NCBI GenBank assembly: GCA_963281255.1
Contig: OY725505.1
Location: 2,170,001-2,234,000 of the forward strand
Reading direction: 5' to 3'
DNA from: Aphrocallistes beatrix
Taxonomy: Eukaryota > Porifera > Hexactinellida > Sceptrulophora > Aphrocallistidae
Length of the DNA: 64,000 bases
Shown piece after piece: positions 10,357 through 23,400 of the stretch. The notes under the pieces are model-generated. The model saw only the letters and a list, made by a program, of their open reading frames with translations. It searched no databases and was not told the origin of the DNA. Positions within the stretch are counted from its first letter, which is position 1, and each line of letters starts with the position of its first letter. The position numbers and the translations under genes were made by a program.

Positions 10357-11824
10357 AGGACTAATATTTGCTAAACAATCCGAAATTTAGTCCAAATCAT
10401 AGCACTCTGTATATAAGGCCTTCCATCTAAATCTCAAAATGGACCAGGGATGCGGTCGAAGAAGGTTGATCAAATACATGATCTGCCAAAAATCATGAAC
10501 GACGCAGAATAGAGCTTCGAAATGTATTTATATAAATATGACGCCAAAGTATCTAAATCCGTTGTTAAAATTTCGATTAGTCATCATGTGATTCCGCAAT
10601 AGGTCATACTTGGGACAAATTTAGTGATTTTCAGAGGCCGTTTAAGGGCACTTCTAAGTGTTTTTATTATATTTTTTTCGCATAGAACTGAATGGGCTTG
10701 ATGCAAAAATTTGGGGGTCTTTTCATTAAAAGTTTCTACATTCCAGCGTTGCTATGGAAACGCATTTTGATCAGTTGAGGTCATATCTTGAAAACCGCAA
10801 TGACTATACATTCAAATTTGATCTTATTTGATAGACAATAGACTACTTCCTATAAAGCCATAACATAATTTCCACGTCTAGATTCAATGGTTTATGAGTT
10901 ATTGGACAAATTATCACTTTGGTCAAAATTGGTAATTTGTCTAATAACTCGTGAGATTTAGATGGAAGGCCTTATATACAGAGTGCTATGATTTGAACTA
11001 AATTTCGGATTGTTTAGCAAATATTAGTCCTCTAAAATTAACTTTTCAACTCATTAGTGACATTTATTGCATTCCTATTACATAGCAACAACAGCATTGC
11101 ACTGTTTATGTTTAGCCTGTCTGTGATCAAATATACAACAGACTTATAATTCCGAATGCACTTATCAATAGCAGAATGTTGTAAGAATGAGTGATATTAT
11201 AGAGGAAGATATAAAAGCATTTTCAAAATGGTAGAAATTGAGAGTTGTCAGGACAATTTTATATTTTTACAAAAGGCATAAAATTTTGAGTTATATATAG
11301 AAAGCGTTTACAAGTACAAAAATGTGAATAACTCAAAGAGAACATATGAAAACCAAATGAATTTTTCTATACAATGAATTATGAATATAAACAGTAAAAT
11401 ACCCAAAAATAAAACAGTCTCCAAAATATACATTTTTGTTTCGTCATAGTTCCGGTTTGCATCCGGAGTTGGTTTCAGTTCCAGTTTTCACAAAGAAAAG
11501 GAACTCAAAACTTAATTTACTCAAGTTTTTCGTATTCTCCATATGTAAAAACATAAGTATTGCAATTTATGAAAGAATTTGATGAATATTTTTTGAGTTA
11601 TTCGAGTTTAAAATGGGATGGTGATTTTACCATTGTGAAAATCCTTGGTCAAACAGCAAAAATTCAAAATTTTGTGACGTCATAACTCAAAAACAACATG
11701 ACCGATTGATCTGAAATTTTCACAAAAGTAAAGACATATCAGTGCCTTGTCGCACAGCAAATTTCAGACAAATCGGTTGATGGTGGTGGAATGATTGGTT
11801 TTTTGACATGGAATTCCCCAATTA

Positions 11825-12808
11825 CGTACACTAAAGTAGTCCTCTCCTCATAGGATGTGATGACATTACAATCACTCTAGGAGGTCTCTATTAATAGGGA
11901 GTCTATTCAATACATGCCAACTGCACGTTTTTGACTGGACGTCCCGATCTTTGCATTCTTCTGTTGAGCTAATTTTTATGAACTTTTATTATTCTACAAG
12001 TATGTAGCTTCAACAAGTACGTATGTAGTATTCTACAAGTATGTAGTATGTATCTACAAGTATGTAACTTTTTTTATTTTACAAGTATGTAGATGTTTTA
12101 CTATTGCGTCCCGCCATTTCCCGCAAACTTCAATGCTGCGCCGCGCTTTTATCATGGCTCAAGTTGGCATTATTCATGTTAAAAAAAATGTCTGTCGGTA
12201 GACCGATAGTGCAGCTGACTTGGCATGTGAGATATGAATATTGTAATACATCGGGACTACTAAATTTTTGAAAACTCAAATTTCGCAGCGTACGGAGATA
12301 CATACATATGGACGGATGTGGTACACCGTCCTTGCCATAGGGACATTTTTCTGCAGAAACTGCACTAAAAATGGTCCCCGGACGAATTTTGGCAGCCAAA
12401 ACTGGTCCGGGTGACCAAATTTAGCTAGGAGGACAAAATTTAGCCAGGGGGACCAATTTTGGCCTGACAAGCCTACCCTCATCTATAACCAGTGCCGTCG
12501 AAGCTCCTCAAATTGTTGCTGCCAAGGCCGCCTTGCCTACCCATTAACCCCCCCAACCGCACCTCTGCATACCTACTAGTCATCCCAGGCCTACTAACTA
12601 ACCTTCCCAGACCTACCTATCAGATACTTCTTCAAAAGTGGGGAGGCCATGGCAGCCCCAGCTGCCCCATGTCTGAAGGAGGCCTTGTCCATAACTACTC
12701 TGGGGACGTTTAATTTGTCCCAGGACCTTGCTAACTATATATGTGTCCCTTTTTTATTCCAAAATTTCTTTTTTATTGCTTAATTTTCATTCTCGCAATT
12801 CGCATGCG
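11825..12808. other. Unassigned DNA with CTACAAGTATGTA repeats
   Basis: About 11992-12090 contains several tandem-like copies of TCTACAAGTATGTAG. From about 12350 to 12480, repeated GGACCA/AAATTTTG words suggest a decayed MITE. No coding region is supported; the longer open frames lack motifs. Confidence 0.45.
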
Positions 12809-12870
12809 ATATCCGCATGCGGATAAGCCTAATCCGCATGCGGATGAACCTTATCCGCATGCGGATGAAC
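12805..12870. repeat. Triple palindrome ATCCGCATGCGGAT
   Basis: The 14-base perfect palindrome ATCCGCATGCGGAT occurs three times at close spacing (about 17-18 bases), preceded by the related TCGCATGCGA. The core CCGCATGCGG resembles, but is not identical to, the NRF1-type GCGCATGCGC site. No gene start is near, so a regulatory role is only a possibility. Confidence 0.7.
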
Positions 12871-13628
12871 GTTTTTAATAGCTCGAATTGTCCGATTTAT
12901 TCAAGCACCCCCAAATATTTAAGCTTGCATAAAGAAAATTGCCCAAACATGCCAAAATGGCATGGGCTTAATTTTGGACAAGGATACCCCCGAGAACTCA
13001 AAACCACCGAAAAAGTTTTCATACTTCTGAAATTTCTCGGTTAACCCCTAAATCCAGGATTTGGTCCTGGACTATTATAATACCTCAAAAATCGAGTTAT
13101 TACCGATAATGATATGCCCACTGTGGGGGTGATTAGCCTCCCAGTTTTTCCATTTTACAAGTAATTATTTACATTATTTTTTCCTATATATTTATATACT
13201 ATAAATAGACTACATACTGGAGCCTATTCGCTTAGCTAGCTGTTCGTGATTGTTCCGACGCGTATCAGCCTAGTACCTACTGCACGGAAGAGGCTCGATT
13301 TTTAGTCCTTATTGGACCGAATCCGATTGAGAGAATGCTACCCAGCAGGCAGCCAACTCCATATTTGTTTGAAGTACAGGGTTGCATCTAGCCACCTCCT
13401 CAGTGGAAATGATAACACCCCCAGAAAATATTTTGGACCTCCTTAGCCCCCTCTGAGATCCCGGACTCCATCCATCCTTGCAGTAGCCACCCCATCAGGG
13501 AGGCTAGATCCCCTTAACCTCGCCCCCCCTGAAATACAGGCCTGGGTCCAACTCTGCTAACTAAAGTCTTCAGGAGTCTTTCTAACAGCAGAGGTCAGTG
13601 ATATTCAATCCCGGGATTAACTGAATAG
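12871..13628. other. Unassigned DNA
   Basis: Mixed, locally GC-richer sequence. CCAGGATTTGGTCCTGG-type and CCCCCAGAAAATATTTTGG words suggest old MITE remnants. No supported gene is seen. Confidence 0.35.
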
Positions 13629-14147
13629 AATCGCGCTTCGCTTGCTTGCGCTGCGCGGCTGGTCGACACTGTGTCTGCCAGAGGCGCCCTTAGGACGCCT
13701 AGGCTCACATAGATTAATTATAAGGTAGATAACATCTCTAAATACGCCTGTCTTACTGTTAAAATCGATATCACTGGAAAAATCACAAAATTTGTCAATT
13801 TTTTAATTTTTGATGCGTAATCATGACGTTATAACAGAGTGATGCGTCATTATTTTTTGATGAGAATTGTATCATATTAGAGATATATTATATGCAGTGG
13901 AACCTCCGTAATCCGACATTATTTCTGTTCACGGATCGTTTTTCTATAGAAAACAACCTCTATAATCCGACACCTCGCTATTCCGGAATCCGACCATTTA
14001 ATGATTTTCCAGTAATGCAAATTCGACCTGTATAATCCGACAATTTTTTCGTCTATCAAATAATGTCGGATTATGGAGGTTCCACTGTATACACATTCTA
14101 CATTCTACATACACATATGTACATTAACCGAGTTTTAATATTAAGGA
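13629..14147 (-). mobile_element. GC-ended element, family A, interrupted
   Basis: The GC terminus lies at 13629-13700 and the opposite terminus reads as the inverse of TCCTTAATATTAAAACTCG at 14129-14147. The body carries the family A order of CTCACATAGATTAATTATAA, GATATCACTGG and TCATGACGTTATAACAGAG. A pogo-like MITE (13895-14087) is inserted near its middle. Confidence 0.75.
13895..14087. mobile_element. Pogo-like MITE (193 bp)
   Basis: The terminal repeats CAGTGGAACCTCCGTAATCC and GGATTATGGAGGTTCCACTG are perfect inverts. The right flank is TA; the left flank is eroded to TG. AATCCGAC words recur inside. Its termini match the general Tigger/pogo pattern. It is nested in a family A element. 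Confidence 0.85.
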
Positions 14148-14285
14148 TAACAGTAAGATAGACGTATTTAGAAATGTTATCTCCTTTCTAATTAATCAAT
14201 GTGAGCCTAGGCGCACAGAGGGTGCCTCTGGCGGACACAAAGTGTCTGTCAGCCATGCAGCGTAAGCAAGCGAAGCGCGCTTGTA
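14148..14285 (+). mobile_element. GC-ended element, family A, 3' part only
   Basis: Only the last ~140 bases of the element are present: the TAGACGTATTTAGAAATG segment, the GGCGGACACAAAGTGTC hairpin and the shared end CGAAGCGCGCTTGTA. It abuts the minus-strand copy 13629-14147, so the two may result from nested insertion. Confidence 0.7.
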
Positions 14286-14313
14286 TATATTTATAGTATA
14301 TGTATCAGAAATA

Positions 14314-14855
14314 TCCTTACTATTAAAACTCGATTAATGTATATATATATCTCTGTAGCGAATTGATTGAAGAAACTGCCAATCACAGAAACCTGATCTT
14401 TGGTATGTGGGAGTCTTTTGGCTATGGCTCCACTAAGTTCTGAGCTCAGACGAAAATATCCGCTCATCATGGAATTATGACGTCATTGTCACATTTTTAA
14501 TAATTATAAATTTCAGTTTTCGGCTATAACTCAGCCATTTTAGGTGATAAAAAGCTGAAATTTTGATAGAATGTGTCTATTAATATACCTCAAATATGAT
14601 AAACTTTCATAAAAAAATGATGACTCATCACTCTGTTATGACGTCATCATTACTCATCAAAAGTTGAAAATTTAACAATTAGTAAATTACTAGTTATTTT
14701 TATAGTAATATCGATTATAACAGTAAAACAGACGTATTTTGAGATGTCATCTACCTTATAATTCATCACTGTGAACCTAGGCATCCAAAAGACGCCTCTG
14801 GCGGACAGAAAGTGTCCGCAAGCCCCGCAGCGCAAGCAAGCGAAGTGCGCTTGTA
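14314..14855 (+). mobile_element. GC-ended element, family A, full copy
   Basis: It begins TCCTTACTATTAAAACTCG, then a TA run, GCGAATTGATTGAAGAAACT and the GACGTCATTGTCAC box. The second half holds GATGACTCATCACTCTG and CAGTAAAACAGACGTATT. It ends with the hairpin GGCGGACAGAAAGTGTCCGC and the shared GC terminus finishing CGCTTGTA. About 540 bases, no coding capacity. Confidence 0.85.
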
Positions 14856-14944
14856 CTTTTAATTTTACAAATATTTCTTCATTGAAATAATTATCGTTAT
14901 TTGTTTAGAGCCAATATACACATTAATTTTCACCAGAAGTAATA

Positions 14945-15086
14945 CAGTTCAAAACCTCTCTATTGAACACCTTCGGGACCCGAGTTTGTATTCAGTATAT
15001 CGAGGTGTTCATTAAACAGGTTCATTTTTATTGAGGTTTACTAGGTGGTATTCAAAAAAGGGTGTTCACTATCGGAGGTTTGACTG
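14945..15086. mobile_element. Pogo/Tigger-like MITE (142 bp)
   Basis: The ends CAGTTCAAAACCTCTCTATT and its imperfect inverse ACTATCGGAGGTTTGACTG are flanked by TA (14943-14944 and 15087-15088). Inside, GAACACC and GGTGTTC words are inverted. A hAT element later landed on its right edge. Confidence 0.8.
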
Positions 15087-15090
15087 TATT

Positions 15091-15791
15091 CATAGGCGTA
15101 GAATAGGGGGGGAGGGCTTGCCCCTCCGCCTTGGCCATGGGAGGGCGGCCATTACTAAAATCCCACCCCGCCCCTCCATGAAGTAGCGTGTTATCTCACC
15201 CTTTTACCCAAATATTACGAGCTGATTTAAATCGAAAAACATAATAGCCTAATTCATGTCTTTGCTGAATGAAAAAACATTTTTTCTAAACTGATTTCGT
15301 GACACAAACTCATCCAATAACTAGTCTATTGATTTTGTCCATCTCCTGTTTGTGTATGTGGATTCCGGTGACGTGGTTTAGGTGCTGTTGTGACATTGTG
15401 GTTCTCAAATACGTTTTGATTCTACGCAGGCAGCTGAATGACCGCTCCGCGGAGCACGAGGTGCTAGGAAGAGTGGCATATAGCTGCAACACCTTGAACA
15501 AGTCTTTCAAGAATAGGACACGAGTCATGTCCTTCTTAAGCATTTCAAGGAACCCACTTAGTTTATGACCAAATCAAAAGTTATTATCTTAACAAGTTTT
15601 CTACGTTTTCTTGATATTCAAGCATACCCGTAGTTAGAATTGACCAGTTTTGCCTGGTTTAGAAATCACTAACTTATTCTAGGCACATGCGTACTAGATA
15701 CTACCTAAATTTCCCTGGAGGGTAGACAACCTAAATTTTTTCCTCGTTCGTTATCGCCTCTCCATCGCAAAACGATGTTGCTACGCCAATG
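15091..15791 (-). mobile_element. Internally deleted hAT element (701 bp)
   Basis: The ends CATAGGCGTAG and CTACGCCAATG are near-perfect inverts. A perfect 8-base duplication ACTGTATT flanks it at 15083-15090 and 15792-15799. It retains a piece of transposase on the minus strand (listed separately). It is a deletion derivative of a hAT element. Confidence 0.9.
15310..15570 (-). pseudogene. hAT transposase C-terminal fragment
   Basis: The minus-strand frame contains LPSTSCSAERSFSCLRRI followed by KTYLRTTMSQQ. This is the signature of the hAT C-terminal dimerisation region as found in ZMYM1/TTF-type hAT transposases. Only this end remains inside the 701-base element, and the catalytic core is missing, so it cannot encode active transposase. 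Confidence 0.85.
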
Positions 15792-15799
15792 ACTGTATT

Positions 15800-16626
15800 A
15801 GTAGTAATTTATAATGCTCTACTGCTACGTAGTATAAATTTTTTTAGTATTAACTTTCTTCCTCACTATCCTATATTACGTTGATAATTTCAAGGATATT
15901 ATTCTCATTTATATGTTCATCAATATACATATACTCTTAGAACTACCGTTTCTCATAACATTAAAGATTGAAGATTGATCCCGTGATTGAACATTATACC
16001 AATCCAAATTATACAAATCAACATTATACATTATAACATTATACATTACATTACATAACATTATACATTACCATTATTACATAACATTATATTACATATT
16101 ATATTACATATATTATATTATATTATTATATTATATTACATATTATATTACATATATTACATAACATTATACATTATACAAATCAAAACTATGTAGTGAA
16201 AGTGAAAGTAAATTGAAGTGAACTGAGAGTGAAAATGAACATTTTTAATTAATTAAGCGGGTTGATAATAAGCGACCCTAACTTTATATAAATTAGACGA
16301 ATTTCGAAGTGGATTCATGAAAATAATCGTAGGTAAGCTAACCTTGATAAGTGGTTAACCTTGATAAGTGGTGGAAATCCTTTAGCTGCGGTCTTTTGAA
16401 GTTGCATTGTTGACAGGTCTATACTTCTTTCAGTATTGTTTGTCATCATGCTTTCTAGATAGGAGATTGGGCTGAGTCTGATCATGTAACTCCATATCCC
16501 AGTCTTAAACTGTTCAATATTGTTTGTTTACCTTCTGATCAATATCACTGACATTTCATAATTGTATTCCATCCTTTTCATGAGGTAGATATATTATTAA
16601 TAATTTCACAATTGCCGGAGTAATTA
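15800..16626. other. AT-rich DNA upstream of the RNF213-like gene
   Basis: Between 16013 and 16175 the sequence is mostly TACATTATA-type simple repeat. Beyond it lies ordinary AT-rich DNA with two short direct repeats of TTGATAAGTGG near 16345. A 5' untranslated exon is expected upstream of the acceptor at 17400, but I could not identify it or a promoter. Confidence 0.45.
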
Positions 16627-17364
16627 CAGGGTGATAAATAAGTCCTGATAAAGTTTCTTTAGGTATAAAATTTCTTAACAATATTGATTATTAAGGTCTT
16701 GAGAGATTGCCATTCGAATATCTTAATGATTTTAAAAGATCGACTCTAAGGCCTAGAACTATATTTTGTATGGTAAAAATGTGTCGTGGCACGCAGCGAA
16801 AATCGCGAATCAGCATCCACTACTTTTCAAATTATCTTTCCAGAGTCTTCAAATTCTAGGAAAAATTGGCTCACACATTTTTTTCGAAACTCTAAATTTG
16901 TAGAAATATAGGATGATCAGTGCATTTTGATAACTATTTGGATCAGATTTTTTTGTGATATGTACAAAAGTGCCATTTTGGGTTATTTTGCAAAATGTGC
17001 CTAATTTGAATTGCGAATGAATAAGTTTTTCTCATTTCTGATAATGAATTCAATAGATTTGTGAAATATTTCCATGGTGAATGAAATGTATCTGGTGCTA
17101 AATCGTCATGGGATATCGATTATGAAGATATTTTTTACAGAATCATTGGCCCTAATTCGCGATTTTCTCTGCGTGCCAGGACACATTTTTCTTCTCAAAA
17201 ACTCACCATACAAAACATAGTTCTAGGTCTTAGACTCGAAAAATATTTTAAAATCATTGAAAATATTCGAATGACAATCTCTAAAGACCTTAATAACTGA
17301 GATTATTAGAGTATAAAAATTTTTATACCTAATAAAACTTGTATCAGAACTTATTGTCACCCTG
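16627..17364. mobile_element. Mariner-like MITE, family C
   Basis: The ends CAGGGTGATAAATAAGT and ACTTATTGTCACCCTG lie between TA dinucleotides (16625-16626 and 17365-17366). Long inverted arms carry the GTGTCGTGGCACGCAGCG / CGTGCCAGGACACA pair. It ends only 36 bases before the first coding exon of the RNF213-like gene, so it supplies part of the upstream intron. Confidence 0.85.
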
Positions 17365-17410
17365 TACTTAATTAAATGATTATCTTATTTTGTTGATTAG
17401 AAACATTGTA

Positions 17411-20400
17411 ATGTCAGATGCCGCAAACTCAGATCGCATTTCTGAGTTTGTTACAGGATCATTTGATGGACAATTACTAACTAAACATGATGACTCTTCT
17501 TCTGAATTATCAGATGAAATATATTTTTCTGCTGATTCTCTAAATTCCGATTCTGAGACGTTCCATGATACTTTTGAATATGAAGAGCAGATTGAAACAT
17601 ATATAAATTCTAATATTACATGTGTGACAAACATCACCACAAATGAATCCGTAATTACTACAGCTCCAGTTAAAGAGAATGCATCTCCAACCAACTTCCA
17701 AGAAAAAGCTAGTCTTGTGGGAAAGGATTCTCAAGAATCTGGTTCTTTCATTAATGTCAAAACCTCTGAAATTGAGACGGAGAGAGAGAATGGAATTACC
17801 CAATCCATTCACTCACAAAAGAGGAACCTAAAATATGACTTTTCTTGGGAAGAACATTTTACCTTCATTAATAATATGAGTCTAGTTACTCCTAGAATTA
17901 CCAGCGAAGTTAGGAATTTACCCACTGATTATGTAGAAAAAAATCTACCTGCCATAAGGTCAAGTCTTGCACCTGGTTCTGATTCCTTTTCTATCCATTT
18001 TTATACTTTTATTCAAGAAAGCATTTGGTTAGAGCTTGAAAATGTTTCATTACGTATTGGATCTGATTATTGGGAGAATTTTAACTCAAGTTATGGCTCA
18101 TTTTGTCCCATTCATTCTGTTGATATTGATCAAGAAGTTTTTATCATTTTATTTGCTAAATTTCACATTCCAATTGATCCCAAAATTTCAAGACATTTTT
18201 ATTTCCATTACAAATACTACTTGCAGCATGAAAAGGATTCGAAATCTGAAGGGTTATATTATTCTACATCCATTATTCTGCAAGATTTATATAATAGATG
18301 CCTAAATTTAGATCTAGCTCCAACTTCACGTTTGAAAGATAGGATATATACTCAGTATGATTTACTCATTTTGCCGAGTCAAGAAGCTCATGGACTTTTT
18401 GCCAAGATTAAGTATACCGTAAAAATAACCAAACAAATTGTTCTTCATCAGTCATTAGCAGAGCGGATATATCTTTCATTGGTGATATTTCTTCCAAATT
18501 TTTTTGATATGGGGAAAAGTTTAGTTACCTGCGATACTATTGATGCTTTTTTTGGAAATATTTGTTTCTATATTAAAATATTCGTTGAAAATACATTATA
18601 TTCAGGTAGTATCGATATGCGAATATACTATCCTATTTTCCATAACAAATTAAATATCTATTATATATCTGAAGATTGGTTGGGAAGTTTCCTTTTTCCA
18701 CTTCTCAAACGAACAAGTGAGAGCTTAAACATATATATTTATGTTTCTGTAGCTCTTCTAATTATTCATGGGTATAGTTTACAATATCAAACTTCGTTAT
18801 TGGATGGATTTATCAAAATATTGCTTGATTGTGTTGAAAGAGGTATTTCAGTTGCTCCTTTTCAGATTCACTTTTCTGACTCAAATACTCTTAAAAATGT
18901 ACATAATTTCTTCGTCAATTATCTTATGAAAAAGGGCGTATATAGACATGAAAATTTTCTCAATCTTTTTCCCTTCTATCAGACCATGTTTTACATTTAT
19001 AATGATTATACGAAGTTTCACATTGAATGCAATTATTGTCATCCTAACCATTGGGGAATACCTCAAAATTGTTTGTATCCAAACTCATTTAAAAGATCTG
19101 AATTGAAACAATTGTTAGATTTGTACTTCAAACAACCCATTTATCCACTATTGCCATATACTATTCTTTTCTTTTCTCTCTCGAAAGATTACATTGATTT
19201 GATAGGGCTTTTAAATATACCTTATTCATATTATCTGAAATTATTTCTTTACATTAATCATCTCGATCTTAAAAACATTTCCAATACACAGATTGACATG
19301 GAATCCCGATTACTTACTATAACCCAAATCATATCTGCTCTTGATCAAGAAAAAAACGAAATACCAATTCTTGAATTTGATCTAATTTTCAATCTTACAT
19401 TGAAACTACTTCAGGAATGCAATATATCCGCGAGAAAATTTCCTCAAAATTATATTTTATCTCTTTTAAACTTGATTGCGACTTCTGTTAGAATCTTCTA
19501 TCATTATCATCATGGTCGAAATTATGTTGATGATAATCACATCATATTCAAGGAGAAAATTAACCTAATTGATTATGCAAATATACTTTTATTTAGTAAA
19601 CGAGATCATACATGTCATTTTGGACTAAAAAATTTGGAAGAAGAACTTCAAAGATGGAATATGATAATTTCCTTAGATTTTCCTGTTGAATATGAATGGA
19701 TTCAGCCAGTGCTTAATTGCCTCGGTGAGAGATTGTCCCTTTTCCCTACTGATGTGTTAATTAAAATAACCTGTAAAATTTTCCCTGAAGAGCAATATAA
19801 ATCTTTACTGAAAAATTATCTCTCCGATGAAGTGAGTATGCGGATTTCTCAAAGTACTGATCAGCAAATGGGAAGTATTCTGCAAATAATATGTGGTGTT
19901 AAATTAAAGAATTATGGTTTTTCGCGAATTTTCAGTAATATCATGTTAAGTCAACAAGATAAATTTTCATTTTCTCACTTAACTACCTGGAGATCATGGA
20001 AATTTTTCTTTACTTTGTATTTCTCTGATAAATCTTCTTCCTTATTTACCCAGGATGCAAAGTCATTTTTTGAATCTACAGTGCTATTTCAATTTCGCTA
20101 TGTTCTAGATAGAGTTTTAACATTTTCGATTTTAGAGTCAGAATTGCAGTGTTACCTGCAAAATAAAGATGCGTTTCATACTTTATTAAACATATCATTC
20201 AATAAATTAACTGAACCCAGTTATTTTCAAGAAGATATTAAAAGCAGTTTTTCGATATGTTCGATGTGTATGCATTTTTTTAACGAACAACTTAAAAATC
20301 TCAAAATATTTGAACATTTTCAAACAATTGTCCCATTTTTAGAATTTACAGCGAAAGATATTACAATTAAAAATATTTGCTTAAAAGATGGCGATACATT

Positions 20401-23400
20401 TACAATTACCTTGAATCCTGACTTCAATGCTTTAGTCCATTCGGAATCTTTTATTCAAGTTACACAAAGTGGTCCTATCCTGCTAGAATCTAGCATTTTT
20501 AAGAGAATAATGGAACAATATTCTATTCATTTCCGCATGCAAAAGCCTGAATATAGCCAATTCATTGAGGTTATTTGGAATCCTACTATTGAAGAAGTGT
20601 ATTCTCTTCTCACGCAAATTTCAGATTCGTCAATCCCTCTAAAATTGATCATTGAATTATTTGACAAGGAAACTAAAGAAGATATTTTGAAGGAGCTACA
20701 AATCTTAGCTAGAGGTATGCATAAATTGGGATATATATATGAAATTAGTCGAGCTGCTGATTTGATTCCGAAGTTTATTACTCACATTTCTTTATCGCAA
20801 ACTGCGCAAATCATTAATTCTATTAGAAATGGCTATGGTCTCTTTGGAAATTTCGGCTTGATACGAAGTATTGAAGATATGAAGAGTAACTATGAAACTA
20901 TGTCTTTGAGGGATATACCACCTGAAATGCTAGGTGTTAACGAAATATTAACCGTGTTAAATGATCAACATCTTAACTTACTTATTCAATTCAATCATGC
21001 ACAAGAGTTCGTTTTATGGATTAAGGCTAATTTGCCAGAAATAAAAGACGTCAAATCATTTGTAGATCTAGCTAGCACTACTTGTGGAGAAAATCCAACT
21101 GACATAGATCGAATTACTTGTCTACTCACAGTCTGTACAGAACTTCAACCTTTAATCTACATGGATACTAATATCAGCCTAGAAACATTCGTATCTACAC
21201 TAGAAAGGTTATCTGGCGTGTTAGAAATAAATAAAGATTTACCTAAAATGCTCTGTGATGTTTCTGACAATCTCAGTCTTTGGAAAGATATCATTAATGC
21301 TAGATGTTCAGTTGAAGAAAAGACTTTGTTGATTGTTGAAAAAATAGTAAAACATGGATATTTTATTATTCAGATATCTAATCAATTTCCAAAACTGAGC
21401 AAAATGGTGAAATTAAAAATCGTAGAAGATGAAGAAGGTAGCAAATTCAAAATATATAATTATGATCAAATAAATGAATATTTGAGTAAATTTATGCTTC
21501 TTTTTCGAGAATTTGACTCGAAAAATTCAGAATCTAACCTAGTTCTATTCCCTGTAATGTTTGAAAAGATTAGCATCTTTTCTAAGCTACTTCAAAATCT
21601 ATACAAACTAGATCAATCAAATTTTGCTTCCTACAAGTTGGAAATCAACTTAAACCAAGGTTCATTGCTTGATATGAAGATTGCAGAAGCCCAATCCAAA
21701 TATGCTAGGATTAATGAGACAATTTCAAAATATAGATTAGATGAATTTTTCCTGAGCTATTTCACTAATTCTCAACTAGTTTACTTAAAAAATGTTTTGA
21801 ATTCAACCATTTTAAATCCTGAATTGGTTAACGAAGAACAAATATTTCATTTACTTTCTCTAGTAAATCCTGATATCTCTAAACAATTAATTTTCAATGC
21901 TATCAAGTTGCTGATAGATTTACCAACAGACACAGAAAGTTTAAATATACATGCTGTTGATAAAAGTATTATTGACGAAACATCTACTGAACTTAATGAG
22001 GAAAATTATAAGCTTGCGAAAATCATAGAAAACAAGTATGACTGTACTGAAACTCACGCACTTGAAGCCATCCGCCACTTAATTCTTAAGAAGGAAAATA
22101 TCTCAGAAAAGAAAATAGTTATGTGGTGTAATAGGAATCCCGAATCTGGTCTATCTGATGAAGATGATACGAATACGAATATTGATGATTCCACTCAATC
22201 GAATGTTGCCGAATCTTTTAACTATGAAGATGTGTCACATTTTACTTTTGATACATTTGCACAAATCGGGAAATTTTTGAATTTATTAAACAGGAGGAGT
22301 AAATTTTTGCTTAAAGGAGAACGAAAATTTCCTCAACATCTAGTTCTAAAAGAACCTAACTTTATTTTGCTTCCTTCACAAGAGTTATTCAGATATGCTA
22401 TTTTTCTCTATAGTCTGAGTGGAAACTTGCCCATGCCATATCCTTATGAAGTGTTGGTCTGTGAAGAGTCCACCACGTCTGAAGAATTGGATATATTTTG
22501 GAAAAGAGCATTGTCTGATCATCAACGTAATTACTATCACATCTATTGTCTTATTCATGTTGAGAAACTTACATTTGAAACGTCTAAAGCTGCTTGTCAG
22601 AGTTTGAGTAAGTACTTAGTTGAAATTAAAACTCATTCTAAATACAAATTAGTTATTTTGTGTTCAGAAGAGCAAGAGCAGAATTGTTATATGGCTTCTG
22701 CTTTAGATGCATTTAGGAGAATTGCAATAGACTACAACCCAACAGAAGATTTATCTGCTTATCTATCAAAGAAACTGCGTATAAACACTGTCGATGCATT
22801 GCCCCGTCTAGTAGATCCTGATCACATGACATCCAGGTTAATTATTTCTGATACTTTTGGCGCTGGAAAGTCTTTATATATTGATCACATGAAATCAAAA
22901 CTGGATTCTAACAAAAAAATTGAAATGAAATCTTTCTCGATTAGTCTGTTTGGAAACCGAATATCTCAGGATAGTATTTTGAGTCAGTTGATTGACACTA
23001 GAAATTGGAATTCTTGTCAAATGAACTTCTACCATATAGACATTGCATCTACAATACAACATGGTATTGAATCTCTACTTTTCAAGCTAATTGTATTGGG
23101 CTGTATTACTAATTCGGATGGTGTCATTTGGACTAGGAAGAGTTCAGACTTTTATGCATTTGAGATCACAATGAATCTTCTGCAGCCATCAATCCGCCAA
23201 TTAATCCAACAATTCCCATATTTTGACTGTTTACAACCAAACGAAATCTTAAACCAACAAAAGTGTTTGAATCCATATTCTGTTGGATTTAATGAAATCA
23301 TGTTATCTAACACAGAATATCAGAGAGTATTTTCCTATTTAAGTCATCTTCAATCAATAGACAGCAAAACTGATCTGGATAGTTTTGTACATAATCCAGG

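Larger units (their letters stand above)
8459..11824. mobile_element. Fold-back palindrome, 3.4 kb
   Basis: The left arm 8459-8988 is an inverted copy of the right arm about 11295-11824. Both start at the outer side TAATTGGGGAATTCCATG and run through the same ACATGACCGATTGATCTG words. Inner arms continue: 9754-9819 plus 10357-10440 pairs with about 10955-11095. The loop is about 10440-10955. The left half has acquired two MITEs (8989-9753 and 9820-10356), and about 200 bases present in the right arm (11094-11294) are absent at the first insertion. No convincing transposase is encoded. Confidence 0.8.
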
